64,000 nucleotides of DNA. Origin: Setophaga petechia. Taxonomy: Eukaryota > Chordata > Aves > Passeriformes > Parulidae. Where the stretch lies: positions 10,164,501-10,228,500 of the forward strand of contig JANCRA010000019.1 in NCBI GenBank assembly GCA_024362935.1, read 5' to 3'. Under the pieces are notes generated by a model. The model made no database searches. It saw only the letters and a program-made list of their open reading frames with translations, and had not been told where the DNA came from. The position numbers were made by a program, and so were the translations under genes. Below are positions 13,380 through 26,189 of the stretch, piece after piece (positions within the stretch are counted from its first letter, which is position 1; every line of letters starts with the position of its first letter).

Positions 13380-16300
13380 CTGTAAAACATTGTAAAAGTA
13401 CAGATCACTTTAATGTTATCCTCCTCAACAATATTTATTTTGGCAAAGTAAGTTATTTTGTGTAGCACAGCAACAAATGAGATTACAGTAGTTGAAGAAC
13501 TATGAAGATACATCTTCAGAAAGCTGGTTACAGCATATTTTATAACTGAAGAGGGGGAATTTAAAGCCAAGACTGTAAAAAAATAGTTATCCATGAGATA
13601 CTGGCAGTATCTACCAGAAAAACCTTTAACTCTGAAAGAAATGCATCCGACTATCAGCCTACTGAAAGCTGCATGGACTGTGCTGATGAGGACAATAAAA
13701 TTGAATTCTCACTGGGTAATCAAGCTGGCAACTCTACAGAAGTTAAAATTAATGATGGATGGATATAAAAATGGTATTTCAGTAGAATGGTTTAGTTACT
13801 AAGTGATCACACGTGAGTATATTTTTACCAGTTGAAAGCAGTTTACATGTTTCATCTTGTGGTTTATTTTCAAAGTTAGGGACGATATTCTGCCTTACAC
13901 TAGCTAAAAATGTCAATTACTCATTGCAAAGTTATGATATGAAGTACTCAGTAGAGCCGCTAATGCCTCAGTACCTCCCCAAAAGACTGGGGAGGCCATG
14001 AGGAGTAATTTAGGATTTGGCAGAAGAGATGGGGGTGGACAATGCTGGCTGAAGAAAGTTTGCTCTACTGGAATTGTAGGTGAGTAGATCCAAAAGCTAA
14101 TGACACATCTGTGTGGCACTCTGCACAAGCTCCTTGGATGTGCACACCTACGTGTGTAACAGAACTCACAGGCAGTGTGCCTCAACTGGATTTACAAGCA
14201 GAGCTGGCCCTTGTTTTGCCCCACTTAACTTGGATAATGGCCTGAGCAAGTTTCTATTGGGAGTACAGTCTGCAGACAGACACTTGAGAAAGTAGCAAAC
14301 AAAGCCAGAGAACACACAGCTTTCTAGTATTAGACTACAAAATTAAAATCAGACTTACACTCTATTTTCTCCTGTTTCCCCCCTTGTTTTTATCATAGTC
14401 TGCCATCTCATAGAATGGCCTGGGTTGGAAGGGACCTTAAAGATCATCTTGTTCCAATCCCCCTGCCATGGGCAGGGACACATTCCACTAGACCAGGCTG
14501 CTCAGAAGCCCAATTCTGCCAGGTCTTAAGTTCCATAGGAAAATGGTTTTGTAACATTTTCACAAAGAGGAATAGCACTAATTTATGCAAAAAAGCACCT
14601 TGAATTTGTATGAAATGCAAATTTTATTTCTACACTCTCACTGATCAGGTCAGCACAAATTGCATTTTTTACATCACTATCTATTTCTTCATTAAGTTAA
14701 CTCTTTTGATCTGAGACCAAGTCTAGAGACCAAACTCAATCAGCTTAATTATAATGTTCTTCATAGTCCCCATCAAGGAGATAAGACAATTTCATAAAAT
14801 AGTCCAGCAGAATTATTTAGTAGGGATAAATTAAGGCATAAAGTTTGATTCCTTCAAACACTCCTCTATTTATATCCTGCTTATTTATAACAAACAGATG
14901 GGAAGTGTCATGAACTGTCAAAATGTTATGCATTAGTTACTTCCAGATTCTTAGAGAATAAACAACAAAAAAAAAAATAGCAGCTCTGTATAATTCAAAA
15001 ACTTCTTATGCTGTCTATAGAATACAACCGTAGGGCACATATTGCACCCCTCTGACACATCCATACTGTCCAAACCCTATTTATAGTCCTGGTGTATGCA
15101 TTTTGCAAGCAAAACTGAGAACACATTGAATGACTGCAAGCCAGTTTGGAACTGAAGAAGCTCCTGGAATTAAGAATGGAGTACTTTTTTTGTTTTATTG
15201 TCTTTGTGCAAGAAAGGCCAAAATGTTACAGGGATATTTTAAAATGGTAGGAAGTCATAGAACAATGTTTTAGAGCCAGCCTAGTGAAAAGAGTTTGTGG
15301 AATGCTTGGCCTTTTGATGTTACTTTCACTAAGCCATTCTATTTCTAGTATCCTTTGGTGTTTTATAAGCCCATAAAGCTTGCAGAATAATCTTCTCAGA
15401 AAGCACTACGAGGTACTGAACTTTGACAGCTGAAAAAGAAATCTGTCATCTTCTAAGTTTTTCAGTAATGCTTCACTCTCACCCCCCACATTTACAGATA
15501 ATAAACTTTTTACCTTCATTAACGAAGAAATCAGCCATATAATATGCTGCTCTTACAGCAGATGGAGAATGTGGAATGCCTGGAGAATCCTTCCACTCAA
15601 AAGGGTTTTTCTCTGGATGCCATTGCAGGCCATAAATTGGATATTTGTATGCTACAACAAAACACAAAGCGTGTAAAGATGTGTGCCTTAAGAAACACGT
15701 AATTAATCTTACTGCAAAGTAAACTCAGAGGATAAGCTACAAATATATCTTATTAACAATTTCACAAATGCTTAAACAGCAAGTTGAAACACTGTTAAAG
15801 GTATGGTAGAACTGAAGGAAAAGAGATACAGTAAAAGAAAGGTCTCACTTCACACAAGAAAATATTTTTACATAATTTTTTTGATTACTCATTTCAAAAT
15901 TAATGTATATACACACTAAAAAATAATGTTTGAAGTATATCACTCTCCAAGTGCCTATCTTCTTGCCAGCATCACACAGCATTCCCAGCCATACAGGATG
16001 CCAGCTCCATGGGAAGATCCAAGTTCTCGTATCTCCTTGAAGGCCCAGTCAATCCAGGGCAGCTCCCATCTGCTGTAGCCAGGCCTGATACATTTTGAGG
16101 GAGTCAGTCCTTAGCTTTCTTCCAGGGAATAGCGGCATGGCACAGCAGCTGATGAATGCTCTGTGATAAACTGCTTGCAGGCACGGTGATGCCTGTCATT
16201 AGCCTAATCAGGTTTGCTGATCAAAGAGCTATTCTTCTCTTTTGGAGGCCAGCCAGGATGCCACACAGAAGAATCCCATTGGTGACAGCTGGGTCCTAGG

Positions 16301-19300
16301 ACAGGGCTGCTAGTGGTGCACTCATAGAGAGAAAACACTCCCTGAAGAGCTGACTTGTTTCCTGAGCTGAGCAAGCCCAGTGCAAAACAGACAAAACAAG
16401 TCCTGCAAAAGGCTTTTGGAGGGGGACAATTACCAGCACTGTTGCTAAGGTAATGAGGGATATTGCTGCTCCCTCAGCAGCCTGCAGTGCTTTTCCCATA
16501 CAGCAAACAGAGAGCACCAGGGAAACGCCAGCCTAGGAAGGGAGCTGGCAGGCACGGCTTGACAGAGGCACTGTGCAGGGATCCAACTACTGCAGCACAA
16601 GACCTGTGCAGCTCACAGCACAGCACTCAAATACACCAGTGCTAACGTGTAACAGCATATCTGGAAGGGGAATGGTCGGTGGGAGGAATAGTAAGGCTCA
16701 CAGTACTCAAAAGATAAAATATCCCTGCAAACAGAAATGCTCCTCACAGCCAGAGCGCTGACAGAGCTGATGCTCACCCCCCTATTTGAACAACTTGCAA
16801 TACCAATTCACATCCATGCCACAACAGCCCTAAAGAACAAGGTTGTTACAGTCATAGTTTCCAAAGCAAATTAATTTCCTTACCTTCCATAGTAGATATA
16901 AACTCCACTTCATCATCAGTGTTAGTGGTCAGAACTTTATAGAAATTACGAAGCTTTTCATTATTGGTGAAATTCTGTGACAGGGAGAGAGGGAAGAGGG
17001 AAAAGGTGTTATTTGCTTATTTATTTCTAGTTTTAACAACAACAAAAAAAGTTTGCATGCAGGAAATAAAAAGATCAAATACCTCCATGGAGAGGCTCCA
17101 TACATGAAAGTTTGATGTCAGTGGCTCAGTAGCAAGTGAGTACAACACATCATCAGGGAAATTCCTGAACATTCTACTGTCTTTTGCAGCTATTACAAAA
17201 AAAAAAAAGTATTTTCTATTACCAAAACTGGTCTCAGATGGACTTATATGGACAGAAGACAATTAATAAAATGGTGTATTTTCAGCAGTAAATCTTTATT
17301 ATTTTAGAATATCCTGCAACAAATATCAGTGAAATAACTACAATAGATTTCCAATGTGCTGTTATCACTGTCTACCAGTCTTGACCCAGAGAGGAGCCAA
17401 AGTTCTCACTAAGAGAGAGAAAAAAATAAGCACCATTCTTTGACACTCATTTCAGCAGCCTTTCCACTCACAATGAACACAAGTGACAGAATTTTTGAAT
17501 GCTACATTTTTTTTAATTACTCACAAAGGATAAAGTATCACAGAGGCCACACTTTACCTGTGCTACCAAGTGCCACAGCTATATCTCAAGTGATCTCTGT
17601 GATTTCAATACTGTTCAAATGGAAGAGTAATGCTACTATTCATCATGAGGAAAGATGTGATTTCAAAAATTTAAAATCATCTGCTCTCCAAGCTTAATAG
17701 GTTTTGAATCAGTGAATTTTGTGAACTTAGTAACAAAAAGCAGACATTCTTTTGTCGGTCTGAACTTTCAAATGACTCAAAGAGCCACAACTTTAGTTTT
17801 TGCTGACTGCTGTTGGTTTCAAATGGCTTGTGCTCATTCCTCTGCTTAAGAAGTGACAGCTGCACTGACTTTACAAAAACAGTCAATGCAACTTAATAAC
17901 ACAGAATTTAACAGAAGGTAATCAGCAGGAACCTCACAAATATTCACCCATAACATTCATCATGAACAAAACACAACACCTCTTACCAAAACTCAGACAT
18001 GATATGTAATTAATTTTTCACCTGAGGTAAAGTTCAGAGGGAGTGAAAAACCATTTGTCTTGGTGTGAACAAGTAAAATTTCACCACTTGTGAGATATGT
18101 AAGCTCTTCGTGTCCAAGACATGTTCCCCATATTGGGAAATAATCTCCTTTATCATTAGCCTACAAAATAAAAGCAACAACGTAAGGAAACAGTAATGAA
18201 AATCTACAGAAAAGAGACTGACAAGAACTTCCTACTGTTTTTACTTGCTTTTGTGTAGGTGAGAATATATGAAGGCTAAAGGATATATATGAATTTTGAA
18301 GCAGCCGACTAAGCCTAATGTGGATACTGATTTGACTACAAGTAATTTTGAGAGCAGCCTTAACAGAAACCACAAAATGGCAACATTTCTCTAAAAAAAA
18401 GCCATCATTAGAAGGGACACAGAAGAGTCTGTTGCCAATTTGAAGGAAAGTGTGCTCATTACAATTCTAACTTTTCTACAATACACATTATGGGACCTTT
18501 GCAATGTCTGTGCCTACCCAACTGTACTAAAAAATCATTAATCCTACTACTAGCATAGCTGTGGTCTCAAAATCCTACCTATAGGATTGTTTAGCTAGCA
18601 GGTTTAGACCTGTGTTCCAAAAAGAAAAAATGTACATTTAAACAACATTAAAAAGGGGTGATCATTTTCAAAAGAATAAAAATTGGCAGGTCAGTGTGAA
18701 AACAATAGGCAAAAGCAAAAAAAAAGAAAGCAAGAAACCAAGAACACAACTAGTTTCTTGTGACCTAATTAAGCATGGTGCATACTTGCAGTGGAAATCT
18801 GCATTTTTAAATGGTTTATACCTGATAGTAAGCATATGTTGGAGACTGGGATGTTTCAGAACTCCTGTTTTTGTGAAATCTGACTAGTTTTTCTGAACTT
18901 GTTTCTAAATATTTTTAAGTTATGCATACCACAACACACTCACCACCCCCAAAAGAACAGCTGCTCAAAGCCATTTTTAAGAAAGCTAAAATGACAGGCT
19001 CAGAATAATAGTGCTCCCCTACTGCATTACTGACAGTATGGTAATAAAAGCTCACAGAGCTACTTCTTCTCACAGCAAAACAAGGAAGATGTACATAAAA
19101 AAGGCTGATAGGGCTGCAGAGTCTTCAAGACCACCCTTAATGTATAATGAGACACAGAACTTACATGAAAGACAGACATTGGACTTGCAAGTGAGGACTA
19201 AAACTACTGAAGGCAAAAAATAAACTACAGTTTAAAACCAATTACAACTGAAACAAAGATTTTGTGCCCCCCCACTTATTTTTTAAAATAAACTAGGGCC

Positions 19301-22300
19301 TGGAGGCTAAGCATGTATTAAACAACACTCAAGACTTAAACACACATTTTAAAAACTTCACATTTTAAACATCACATTTAAAAAACTAATTTAAGAGCTG
19401 AAAAACAGTAGTTCATTTAGATTTTTGCCTAAGTAGTAAAATTTTATGGACTTGAATGGGGATTAGCATTTCATATCCTCTATTCATATTAAAGCGAGCC
19501 AGATCAAAGTAATTTCTCATTGTGAACATTTGCAAATGAAAAAGACCCCTCATGTTTTAGAAAAAGATAAAATTCAGTCATTCTGTACTTGTAAAGATAC
19601 TCTTGAATACTGTAGCTTACCTCACATAAGTAAAACTAGAAATATTTTAAAGTAATTAAGATTTGAAAGATGAATATCAAAACACAAAATTATCACAAAC
19701 AGCATGGAAAAACCATCCTTTGTTATAAAGGGTCACCTAGGATGAACTGAATATTATTTTCTGCCTTTCAGTCACTAGTAGTACATATATCAGCTAATAA
19801 ACCTGTCTCTCTGACCATAAAGTGACATGGGCAATTCAGTTCACCATTGTGAAATGTCAACATAATTTCCTAACTGTACACCAAACCACAAGAAACCCTT
19901 GTCCCAGTGCTGCATACCAAGGCACAGGCTGCAGTTCACACAGTGAGCAGTTCCAGAAAGACAAATGAAATCGTCTCACATAAAACTGAGACAGTCTTTG
20001 CAAGATTCACCACAAACAGACAGACAAGAAAGAGCAAAAACATTAGTGCCACAGGGACTGAAGAGTAAAGGGAGCTCAATTACAGAATTGCAGCAGCTGA
20101 CTGGTCCTGTAAATGCCATTGCTGCACTTTCCCTGCCTGCTGTTGGAAAGCCAGCAGCAAAGGTGGAAGAGCAATTCCTCATTGCCAAGTTTACACACAG
20201 CCATAAAGCCTCAGGTACAATGAACAAACAATACCATTCTCACCTGAAGAACTTAGGAGTTTAAGATCATAACACAACATAAAACAGGAGTGGGTGTCAC
20301 AAGTCTGAATCTTAAGCTATTAATGCAGAAGCAAGAAATAAGCTTTTTTATTCAGAAGCAAGAAATAAGCTACCTATTTTCAGGCCTACAGTTAACCCAC
20401 TGAATAACAGTGCAAAATTATGAAAAATATGAACCTGTCATTTTGATCTCTGAACAGTGATAATAATAAGAATCAACAGCTCCTTAATAATTACCTCCAA
20501 TGCCTTGTGGTAAAACATCTTAGCAACCCTTGAATACTCTGAAGTCCTAAGATCCACACCACCTCCTGGAAGAAGTACCCTGAAAGGCAGCATCCAAGAA
20601 TATGATTAGCAACAGTGATCAACCCAAAACTTGAACAAAGTACACAGAGAAGTCTCTGAGCAGTTTTAAGGGTACTATTTAGCTCTAGGTTTCAGAAATC
20701 TACAGACAGGCATCTAAGCTCCCATTATGGACAGCAGGGATCTAGTCAGAAGAGTCACTAGAGATTCAAATAGATCTTCCAGAGCAGACACCTGAGTGGT
20801 GGGTAGGTTGCACAGCCCTGTCAGCTCCACTGGCTGGCATTCCATTAATTATGTGAGTTTGGACAGCTAGTGCACAGGCAGACAGCTAAATTTAGGTCTT
20901 TCAGTCTTTAACTTAATCATAGTGTTCTTAGTGTTCTTCCAGCGAAGAATGGTTACTGTATCACAAAGTATAGATCAAGCCTAATGCAACATATGGAAGA
21001 AGAAATTAAACAGAAAATACGTAAAACACACAGATTTCAGCTAGTATACAAAAGGGTTGCAAGCCATGACTCTCATTTCCTATCCTGACTCTCAGCTGGC
21101 TCTCACTACCACTTTAAAATTCCAGCCCAAGTCTTGATTCATTCTGTCCAGTTTCAGAAAAATAGAATTGTGGCCCTAGCATAGTGACCTTCTTACTGGA
21201 GACAGCAAAGATCAAGAAGTTCCTATCAAAAAGGAAGAAAAGTACATTTGACCATAATCTTTGGTCACACAAGATCCCACAGAGCTAAGGAAGACAATCT
21301 CAGGGACAATTTCATAAAAAAAGCGCACAAGCTTTTTCCACCACAAAATATACTAGGAATGGCAATTCCCTGTGTGGCTCCCCAAACCCCAAAAACACCA
21401 GAGAAGAAAAACTTTCAGCACAGTCTAGCAGAGAATTCACATGGACACATGATGATGTGGAAAATAATCAAGTACCATCAGAAACAGTAACATGAAATAA
21501 AGGAAGCCTCTCCTGGCTGTAACTGGAACAGTGCCTGCAGAACCAACAAAACTAGGTGTGCAAGCATTCCTTAATCCACTGCTGAAGGAGCTCAAATGGA
21601 TTTACTTAGGTCATATCCATTAATTGTTGATTTTTTACTGAAACAGATGTAGGATTTTCTCTACATGTCTGTGCTCTGAAAATGGCAATCTGAATCAGTG
21701 AGATAATAACAAGCAGTTAGAAACAAATAACATCTCAAATGATCCCAAGCATTTGCAGAGCAAATATGCATTTAAATTCTTGTGACTGTTTTTTTTTTTT
21801 CCCCCAAGTGAATCATGTACAGGTTCATGTAAAACCCACCAAGTATTTGGTGGAAAAGTAGTAGTCACAAAAATACAAAAAACTTTACTTCCCAGTGTCA
21901 ACACTGAAAATGAATGAAGCTGAAGGTATTTTCCAAACAGGCCAATTATAGGTTTCTTCAGAGATCTAATTAGATAAATAGGGTGATCTTTACCTGGAAA
22001 TGGTAGGAAATTCACTCTACCCATTCAAACCAAAACCTGGACTATACTAATTAGTAAAACTGATTGTCATTTTTGCTAATGCAAAAAGGAAATAACCCAT
22101 TAAGTAGCAATGATAATGGCCTGACATTGTCATAAGCAGATTGAAATGCAACTACGTGTATTCCAGTATCACTGCCTGGTTAGAGCTGATGATTTCCACT
22201 AGGCATTTCAATTCCTACCTCAGGAGTACATTCATAAAATTATGTCTTTAATATAGTACATTTCATGATTTTAAGAAGGTTGCATTTAATAGTAAATAAT

Positions 22301-25300
22301 TTCCAACTTCAAAGGACAATGTGAAAAATCAATGTATCTCCTCCTTATTCTGAATTTCCACAGAATATAAGTAATTTTCTCCAAAGCTCCTTTTTGTTAT
22401 TTACACACAGTTTCAACATGGAAGCCAACAGGTGACAGTGGAGGGCCACAGAAGGAAATACAGACCATCCTCACTCCCTACATAACACAAACTCAATTGA
22501 CTTCTGACTGCAAGGACAGAAGGATAAAGAAAGTGGATCTGCTTTTCAAACACTTCTGCATTGATAAAGGTGATGAGGTAGAAACAATGAGAGATCCCAT
22601 TGGTGGAAATCTCTTTTAGCAACCAAAGTGAAGCTGGTAGCCAAGAGAAAGGGAACAAATTATTCATTTTGTCCCAAACAGAACACAGCAGAGAAAAGCA
22701 TCACTGTCTAATACTCGCATATAGCACAAGAATGCAAAGACCCAAGTCTTAGTGTCTAGGGCATGTTGATGTAGGAGGACAATGCACTTCTCAGACAGCC
22801 AAAGGTCTAAATCTTCAAGGTCTGTGCATGCTGATTAATGTTCTAGTTATATGCATAAGCTTAACAAATGTATTCATAGTTTAAGATGCTGATCTCATGA
22901 CTACAAGCAACCCAATCACATGCTCTGGCCTCACACACCACCATGGCTGTGAAGTGTAGCATCAGCTGATTTCGCTCTTCTCAAGTGCACAACGCTAAAA
23001 AATATAAAAGGTTTTGATTTTGTTTAGTCCACAATAAAATCTGTTAGGCAAGATCACATTATCCCACATTTTAAAAGGAAGAACAGAGGGGTGGCCAGTT
23101 TCCACAGATCTTGTGAAAACCAGGAAGTTTTTCTAACAAAGACCTAAAACACAGAATCACAACAGGCAAGATAGACCTTTCAAGTAGCAGAAAAGAGGGC
23201 ACACATGGAGAAAAGTTTCTGGAAATCAGAAACTTTTATCATAGAGGAGATATGAAAACGACTGAAAGAGGAAAGAAAGGGTAGAAACAGGGGTGAAATA
23301 CTAAGCAAGTGCTATTAACCATCAAAATGAAGGTGACAGGTGAAATGAGGAAGACAGAAACATTAAGAAAGAGGAAGTTGAGTACCTCACTTGCAAAATT
23401 GCTCATACTATAATACCACTTCTCCCTGTCTGCAGACAAGCACGAGGGAATGCCAAGATGAGTCTTGGCACTGTTGCAGATTATCTGACGTGTTCCTCAA
23501 GGAAGGAAAGGCAGCACACCAATACTGGATGAAATAATGCATTCTGTGTCTAAGAATATGTTTTCATGTCTGCAGTGCCCAGCACAACCTCTCAAGAGAG
23601 TAAGAAGACAATGTTCTTGAGAACACAGCGGAGCTCAAAAACAGAACCATCATGCCTTTCAACAGAAAATCAGTGCTCAAGACTTACCCATTAATAGAGT
23701 GGAAGATTTTATCATATTCTTCATCTGTAAGATTCAATCTGAAACACAAAAAAAAAAATTATAGAATACATACTACATACATATATTTTGACCACAAAAA
23801 TATCATCTCTGTTGAACAGAAATGTCTGACAGAAAATATGGAGAAGGCATGCTTTAAACAGAGTAAAATAGACACAAATCAAATAAACCATTTCACTTGA
23901 AACAGCTCAATCCACAAGATTGAAAATAGGGCTCTGTCAGGTAGAGGTCCTGATGAGGTACTCTGAGACCCTTCTGCAAGACACCCAAAAACTGCACATT
24001 TACACGAATGGCACGGTTATTACTTCCTGTAGACCGGCAACTCCGGTTTCCAACTGATTCCCAAGAAGGGCAGAGCTGCAAACAGTGGGTCACGCCCATG
24101 CACCCCCAGCCTCCCTGCCAGCGTGGCAGCATGAAAAGCAGAAAAGGTCTTGGCTCTGTTGTAAGCCCTGCTCAGTGATAACAAAAACACCTCTATATTA
24201 TCAACCCTGTGCTCAGCACAAATCCAAAACACACCCCCACACCAGCTACTGCGAAGAAAATTAACTCTAGCCCAGCCAAAACCAGCACAGATGGCCACAC
24301 TTCTGCAGAGGTGTGATAAGTTGGGTGTAAGTGAAAGTGTTCAGCTTTGCTGCAAGTAACTTAACTGCCAGAATTAGAAGCATCCATTCAGCAGTAAAGC
24401 TTCTGGTCAGCACACATTCTGAAAGCTCCAGCAGCTACATGAGGAATGCTGGCTTCTAATTCAGGCGCTTAAGTGGTGCTCTTATTGGACTGTGTAGATA
24501 CATGCTATTTTGTTTTTCTGCAGCTGTATTAGTATTGTTTTTAAGTATGGATATTTATAATTCTACCATCTGGTTTCAGTGCATTTAGTATTTTATAGCT
24601 CAGCACTGGTATGAAGTACTGTCAGCTGTTACTTACCCTGCTACTTTTCACCAAACAACTAACATACAAGAAGATAGTGACCCATAGTTTGAACAGAACT
24701 GGACTTTGTTTTTTGAAAGGAGTACTGATAGCCTTCCTTCATTCCCTGAATTCCAGGGCTACAAAATGTGAAAAAAAAAATATCTATGATCTGTGTATCT
24801 AGGTATTTATGTGTGTTTGTGGGGCACTACACAGTATACTGAATATAGCTAACTTCAAAAAACATGCAAGCAAACTACAGAAGGCAATTCTACTAAAAAA
24901 AAAAAAGAGAGAAAGTAGCAACCTAAGCAGAAGTATTAAAAAGTGTATGTTCCACTCTGCTTTTATTCTGATTTCTGGAACTCTGAGAATTGTGGCATCT
25001 TCAAATCATCTTTGAGGAGCAATAAACACTCAGAAAAGCAGCAGAACTACTTTCTGTGCCTCTAAAATCATACATACCTTACAAAATGCAATTATTATCC
25101 ATTCCTAAAGATAAAAATAAGTACCTTATAGGCACAGCTCGAGCACCGGCAGATTCCACAAATTTCACATATGAAGCCGCAATATAAGATCTTCCAAATT
25201 GCTGGTACTCATTCCAGTGACATTCCTGTGACAATATCCCTGAAGGGCCCAAGGAAGAAAATTAGCACCATACAAATGGCAAATGCTATTTGCTACTGAA

Positions 25301-26168
25301 ATGCACACTGAAAGAAAAGTCACAAAACTACAGAATCAATTAGCTTGGAAAAGACCTCTGAGATCATCAAATACAACGTACAAATGAACACCACCGTGTC
25401 AACCAGACCATGAAACAAGTGTCATGTCCTGTTTTTCCTTAAACGCCTCCAAGGACGGCGACTGCACCACCTCCCTGGGCAGTCCATTACAGTATCTAAT
25501 CACCCCTTCTGTGAGGAAATTCTTCCTAATGTCTAACCTAAGCCCCCCCTAGGTAGCTTAAGACTGTCCTCTTGTCCTATTGCTAGTTGTTGAGAAGGGC
25601 TCGACCCCCACCTGGCTCCAGCCTCCTTTCAGGCTATGGTAAAGACCGATAAGGTCACAGCGGAGCCTTCTCTTCTCCTGCCCAAACCACGCCAGGTTCT
25701 CAGCCGCTCCTCCTTAGACCCGTGCTCCTATTAATTAATCAAGCTCCCATTTCCTATATGCCAGCCAGCAGCGATACATTCACTGCGCAGAGGAGCTGCA
25801 GGCACCGAGACAACGGGGCATCAATTACGGCGCCCCGTCACAAGGTACCACACAAACACAATTACCTGACTAAGACTCGGCTTCCCTGCTATGAGTGCTC
25901 AGCGCTGTAACATCTCTCAAACAAGCTAGACTTTTAGAGAAACAGCCTAACGCTGCTTACACCAGCTCTAGCCAAACCTCGGCTCCGTGGGACGCTCCCC
26001 TTTGGCCCAGGCAGGTGCGCGGCCCCTCAGCCCCTTACCGATGATGGGTCTGTCATTGCGCCCCGCCGGGCGGTCGCGCCGCGCCACGGAGGCGGCGGAG
26101 CCGCAGCGCAGCAGCGCCAGGAGGAGCGCGGTGGTCGCGGCGCCACCGAGCCCTGCCGGGCGCCCCAT
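13258..26168 (-). CDS. GGH: Gamma-glutamyl hydrolase, complete nine-exon gene
   Basis: GGH cleaves the gamma-linked polyglutamate tail of folates and antifolates in lysosomes or after secretion. The coding exons, in transcription order, are 26168-26039, 25239-25125, 23738-23688, 20579-20495, 18160-18022, 17189-17083, 16974-16884, 15651-15514 and 13379-13258. They sum to 978 nt, giving 325 residues plus stop; human GGH is 318. All junctions are GT-AG and in phase. The N-terminus is a signal peptide (residues 1 to about 26, ALLLALL core). The class I glutamine amidotransferase-like fold shows the nucleophile loop PIWGTCLG (Cys141) and the QWHPEK motif (His251), matching human catalytic Cys and His after a 7-residue offset. 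N-glycosylation sequons remain at Asn170 and Asn210, while two others known in human (by recall) are absent. The gene lies tail-to-head with TTPA. Start choice: first ATG in the CpG island, with a good Kozak context (GTGGCCATGG). Confidence 0.96.
14408..14513 (-). mobile_element. CR1 LINE 3' fragment, minus strand
   Basis: The plus strand reads TCATAGAATGGCCTGGGTTG followed by GAAGGGACCTTAAAGATCAT, the reverse complement of the conserved 3' end of an avian CR1 element. It is a short 5'-truncated copy in GGH intron 8 (13380-15513), in the same orientation as the gene. Confidence 0.9.
15514..15651 (-). CDS. GGH: GGH exon 8 (catalytic histidine)
   Basis: The exon lies between a TTGTTGTAG acceptor and a GAAG|GTAAAA donor. 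It encodes [19 protein letters not shown], then [20 protein letters not shown] and VNE. The His of QWHPEK is the catalytic-site His251 (human mature His220), and the following Glu is also conserved. Confidence 0.97.
16884..16974 (-). CDS. GGH: GGH exon 7
   Basis: The exon has a GTCACAG acceptor and a GAAG|GTAAGG donor. It encodes [20 protein letters not shown] then [10 protein letters not shown]. The leading NFT is the N-glycosylation sequon at Asn210. Intron 6 upstream of it is only 108 bp (16975-17082). Confidence 0.95.
17083..17189 (-). CDS. GGH: GGH exon 6
   Basis: The acceptor is a long pyrimidine tract followed by TTGTAATAG, and the donor is GAG|GTATTT. It encodes [19 protein letters not shown] then [16 protein letters not shown]. 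Human has SRMFQNFP and EPLTANFHKWSLS at the same place. The exon carries no obvious catalytic residue and forms part of the core fold. Confidence 0.95.
18022..18160 (-). CDS. GGH: GGH exon 5 (catalytic cysteine)
   Basis: The exon lies between a TTTTGTAG acceptor and a CTCAG|GTGAAA donor. It encodes [16 protein letters not shown], containing the nucleophile Cys141 (human mature Cys110), and ends in SLPLNFTS with an N-glycosylation sequon at Asn170. The reading frame is intact and no key residue is missing. Confidence 0.97.
20326..20371. repeat. 19-bp duplication with 8-bp spacer
   Basis: The 19-mer CAGAAGCAAGAAATAAGCT occurs at 20326-20344 and again at 20353-20371, separated by TTTTTATT. It lies inside GGH intron 4 (18161-20494), just downstream of exon 4 in transcription order, and is probably a local replication-slippage duplication. 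Confidence 0.85.
20495..20579 (-). CDS. GGH: GGH exon 4
   Basis: The exon lies between a CCTTTCAG acceptor and a GAG|GTAATT donor. It encodes [20 protein letters not shown] then [17 protein letters not shown] aligns with human PGGSVDLRRSDY. Human has an NLS sequon after FY here; the bird sequence reads FYHKA, so that glycosylation site is absent. Confidence 0.95.
21790..21806. repeat. Homopolymer T tract followed by C tract
   Basis: A run of about 13 T followed by 5 C sits in GGH intron 3 (20580-23687). It could be a decayed retrotransposon tail in reverse, but I saw no attached element. The rest of this 3.1-kb intron shows no recognised feature. Confidence 0.6.
23688..23738 (-). CDS. GGH: GGH exon 3
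   Basis: This 51-nt exon has a TGTTTCAG acceptor and an AATGG|GTAAGT donor. It encodes [17 protein letters not shown], matching human LDLTEKDYEILFKSING. The short size and phase (1 nt at the start, 2 nt at the end) are consistent with the flanking exons. Confidence 0.94.
24085..24295. mobile_element. Avian LTR-like repeat, partial copy in GGH intron 2
   Basis: The sequence CATGCACCCCCAGCCTCCC is followed by AGCAGAAAAGGTCTTGGCTC, CTCTATATTATCAACCCTGT, CAGCACAAATCCAAAAC and AATTAACTCTAGCCCAGCC. This matches, from memory, the right half of a high-copy avian LTR-like element, and its last about 100 bp repeat the intergenic copy near 8.9 kb. The left boundary is uncertain. No retroviral coding sequence is attached. 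It sits in GGH intron 2 (23739-25124). Confidence 0.65.
25125..25239 (-). CDS. GGH: GGH exon 2
   Basis: The exon lies between a GCCCTTCAG acceptor and an ATAAG|GTACTT donor. It encodes [20 protein letters not shown] then [17 protein letters not shown]. The [14 protein letters not shown] block is the best conserved N-terminal signature of GGH. Confidence 0.96.
25330..25722 (-). mobile_element. CR1 LINE 3' fragment, minus strand
   Basis: The plus strand opens with ACAGAATCAATTAGCTTGG, then AAAAGACCTCTGAGATCATC, and continues through TCCTTAAACGCCTCCAAGGA, CACCACCTCCCTGGGCAGTC and GTGAGGAAATTCTTCCTAAT. This is the reverse complement of an avian CR1 3' region of about 390 bp. It fills half of the 799-bp GGH intron 1 (25240-26038) in the gene's own orientation. 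Confidence 0.93.
26039..26168 (-). CDS. GGH: GGH exon 1 (signal peptide)
   Basis: The exon encodes MGRPAGLGG, the hydrophobic [10 protein letters not shown], then CGSAAS and, at its end, NDRPIIG, which aligns with human KPIIG. The donor is ATCG|GTAAGG. The ATG sits in GCCGTGGCCATGG, a strong Kozak context. Signal-peptide cleavage is likely near residues 24-27. Confidence 0.93.
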
Positions 26169-26189
26169 GGCCACGGCTGCGGGCACGGC

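Noticed and set aside
15960..16290. GC-richer block in GGH intron 7 considered as a transposon
   Set aside because: No terminal repeats or recognisable CR1 or LTR blocks were found; left unassigned.
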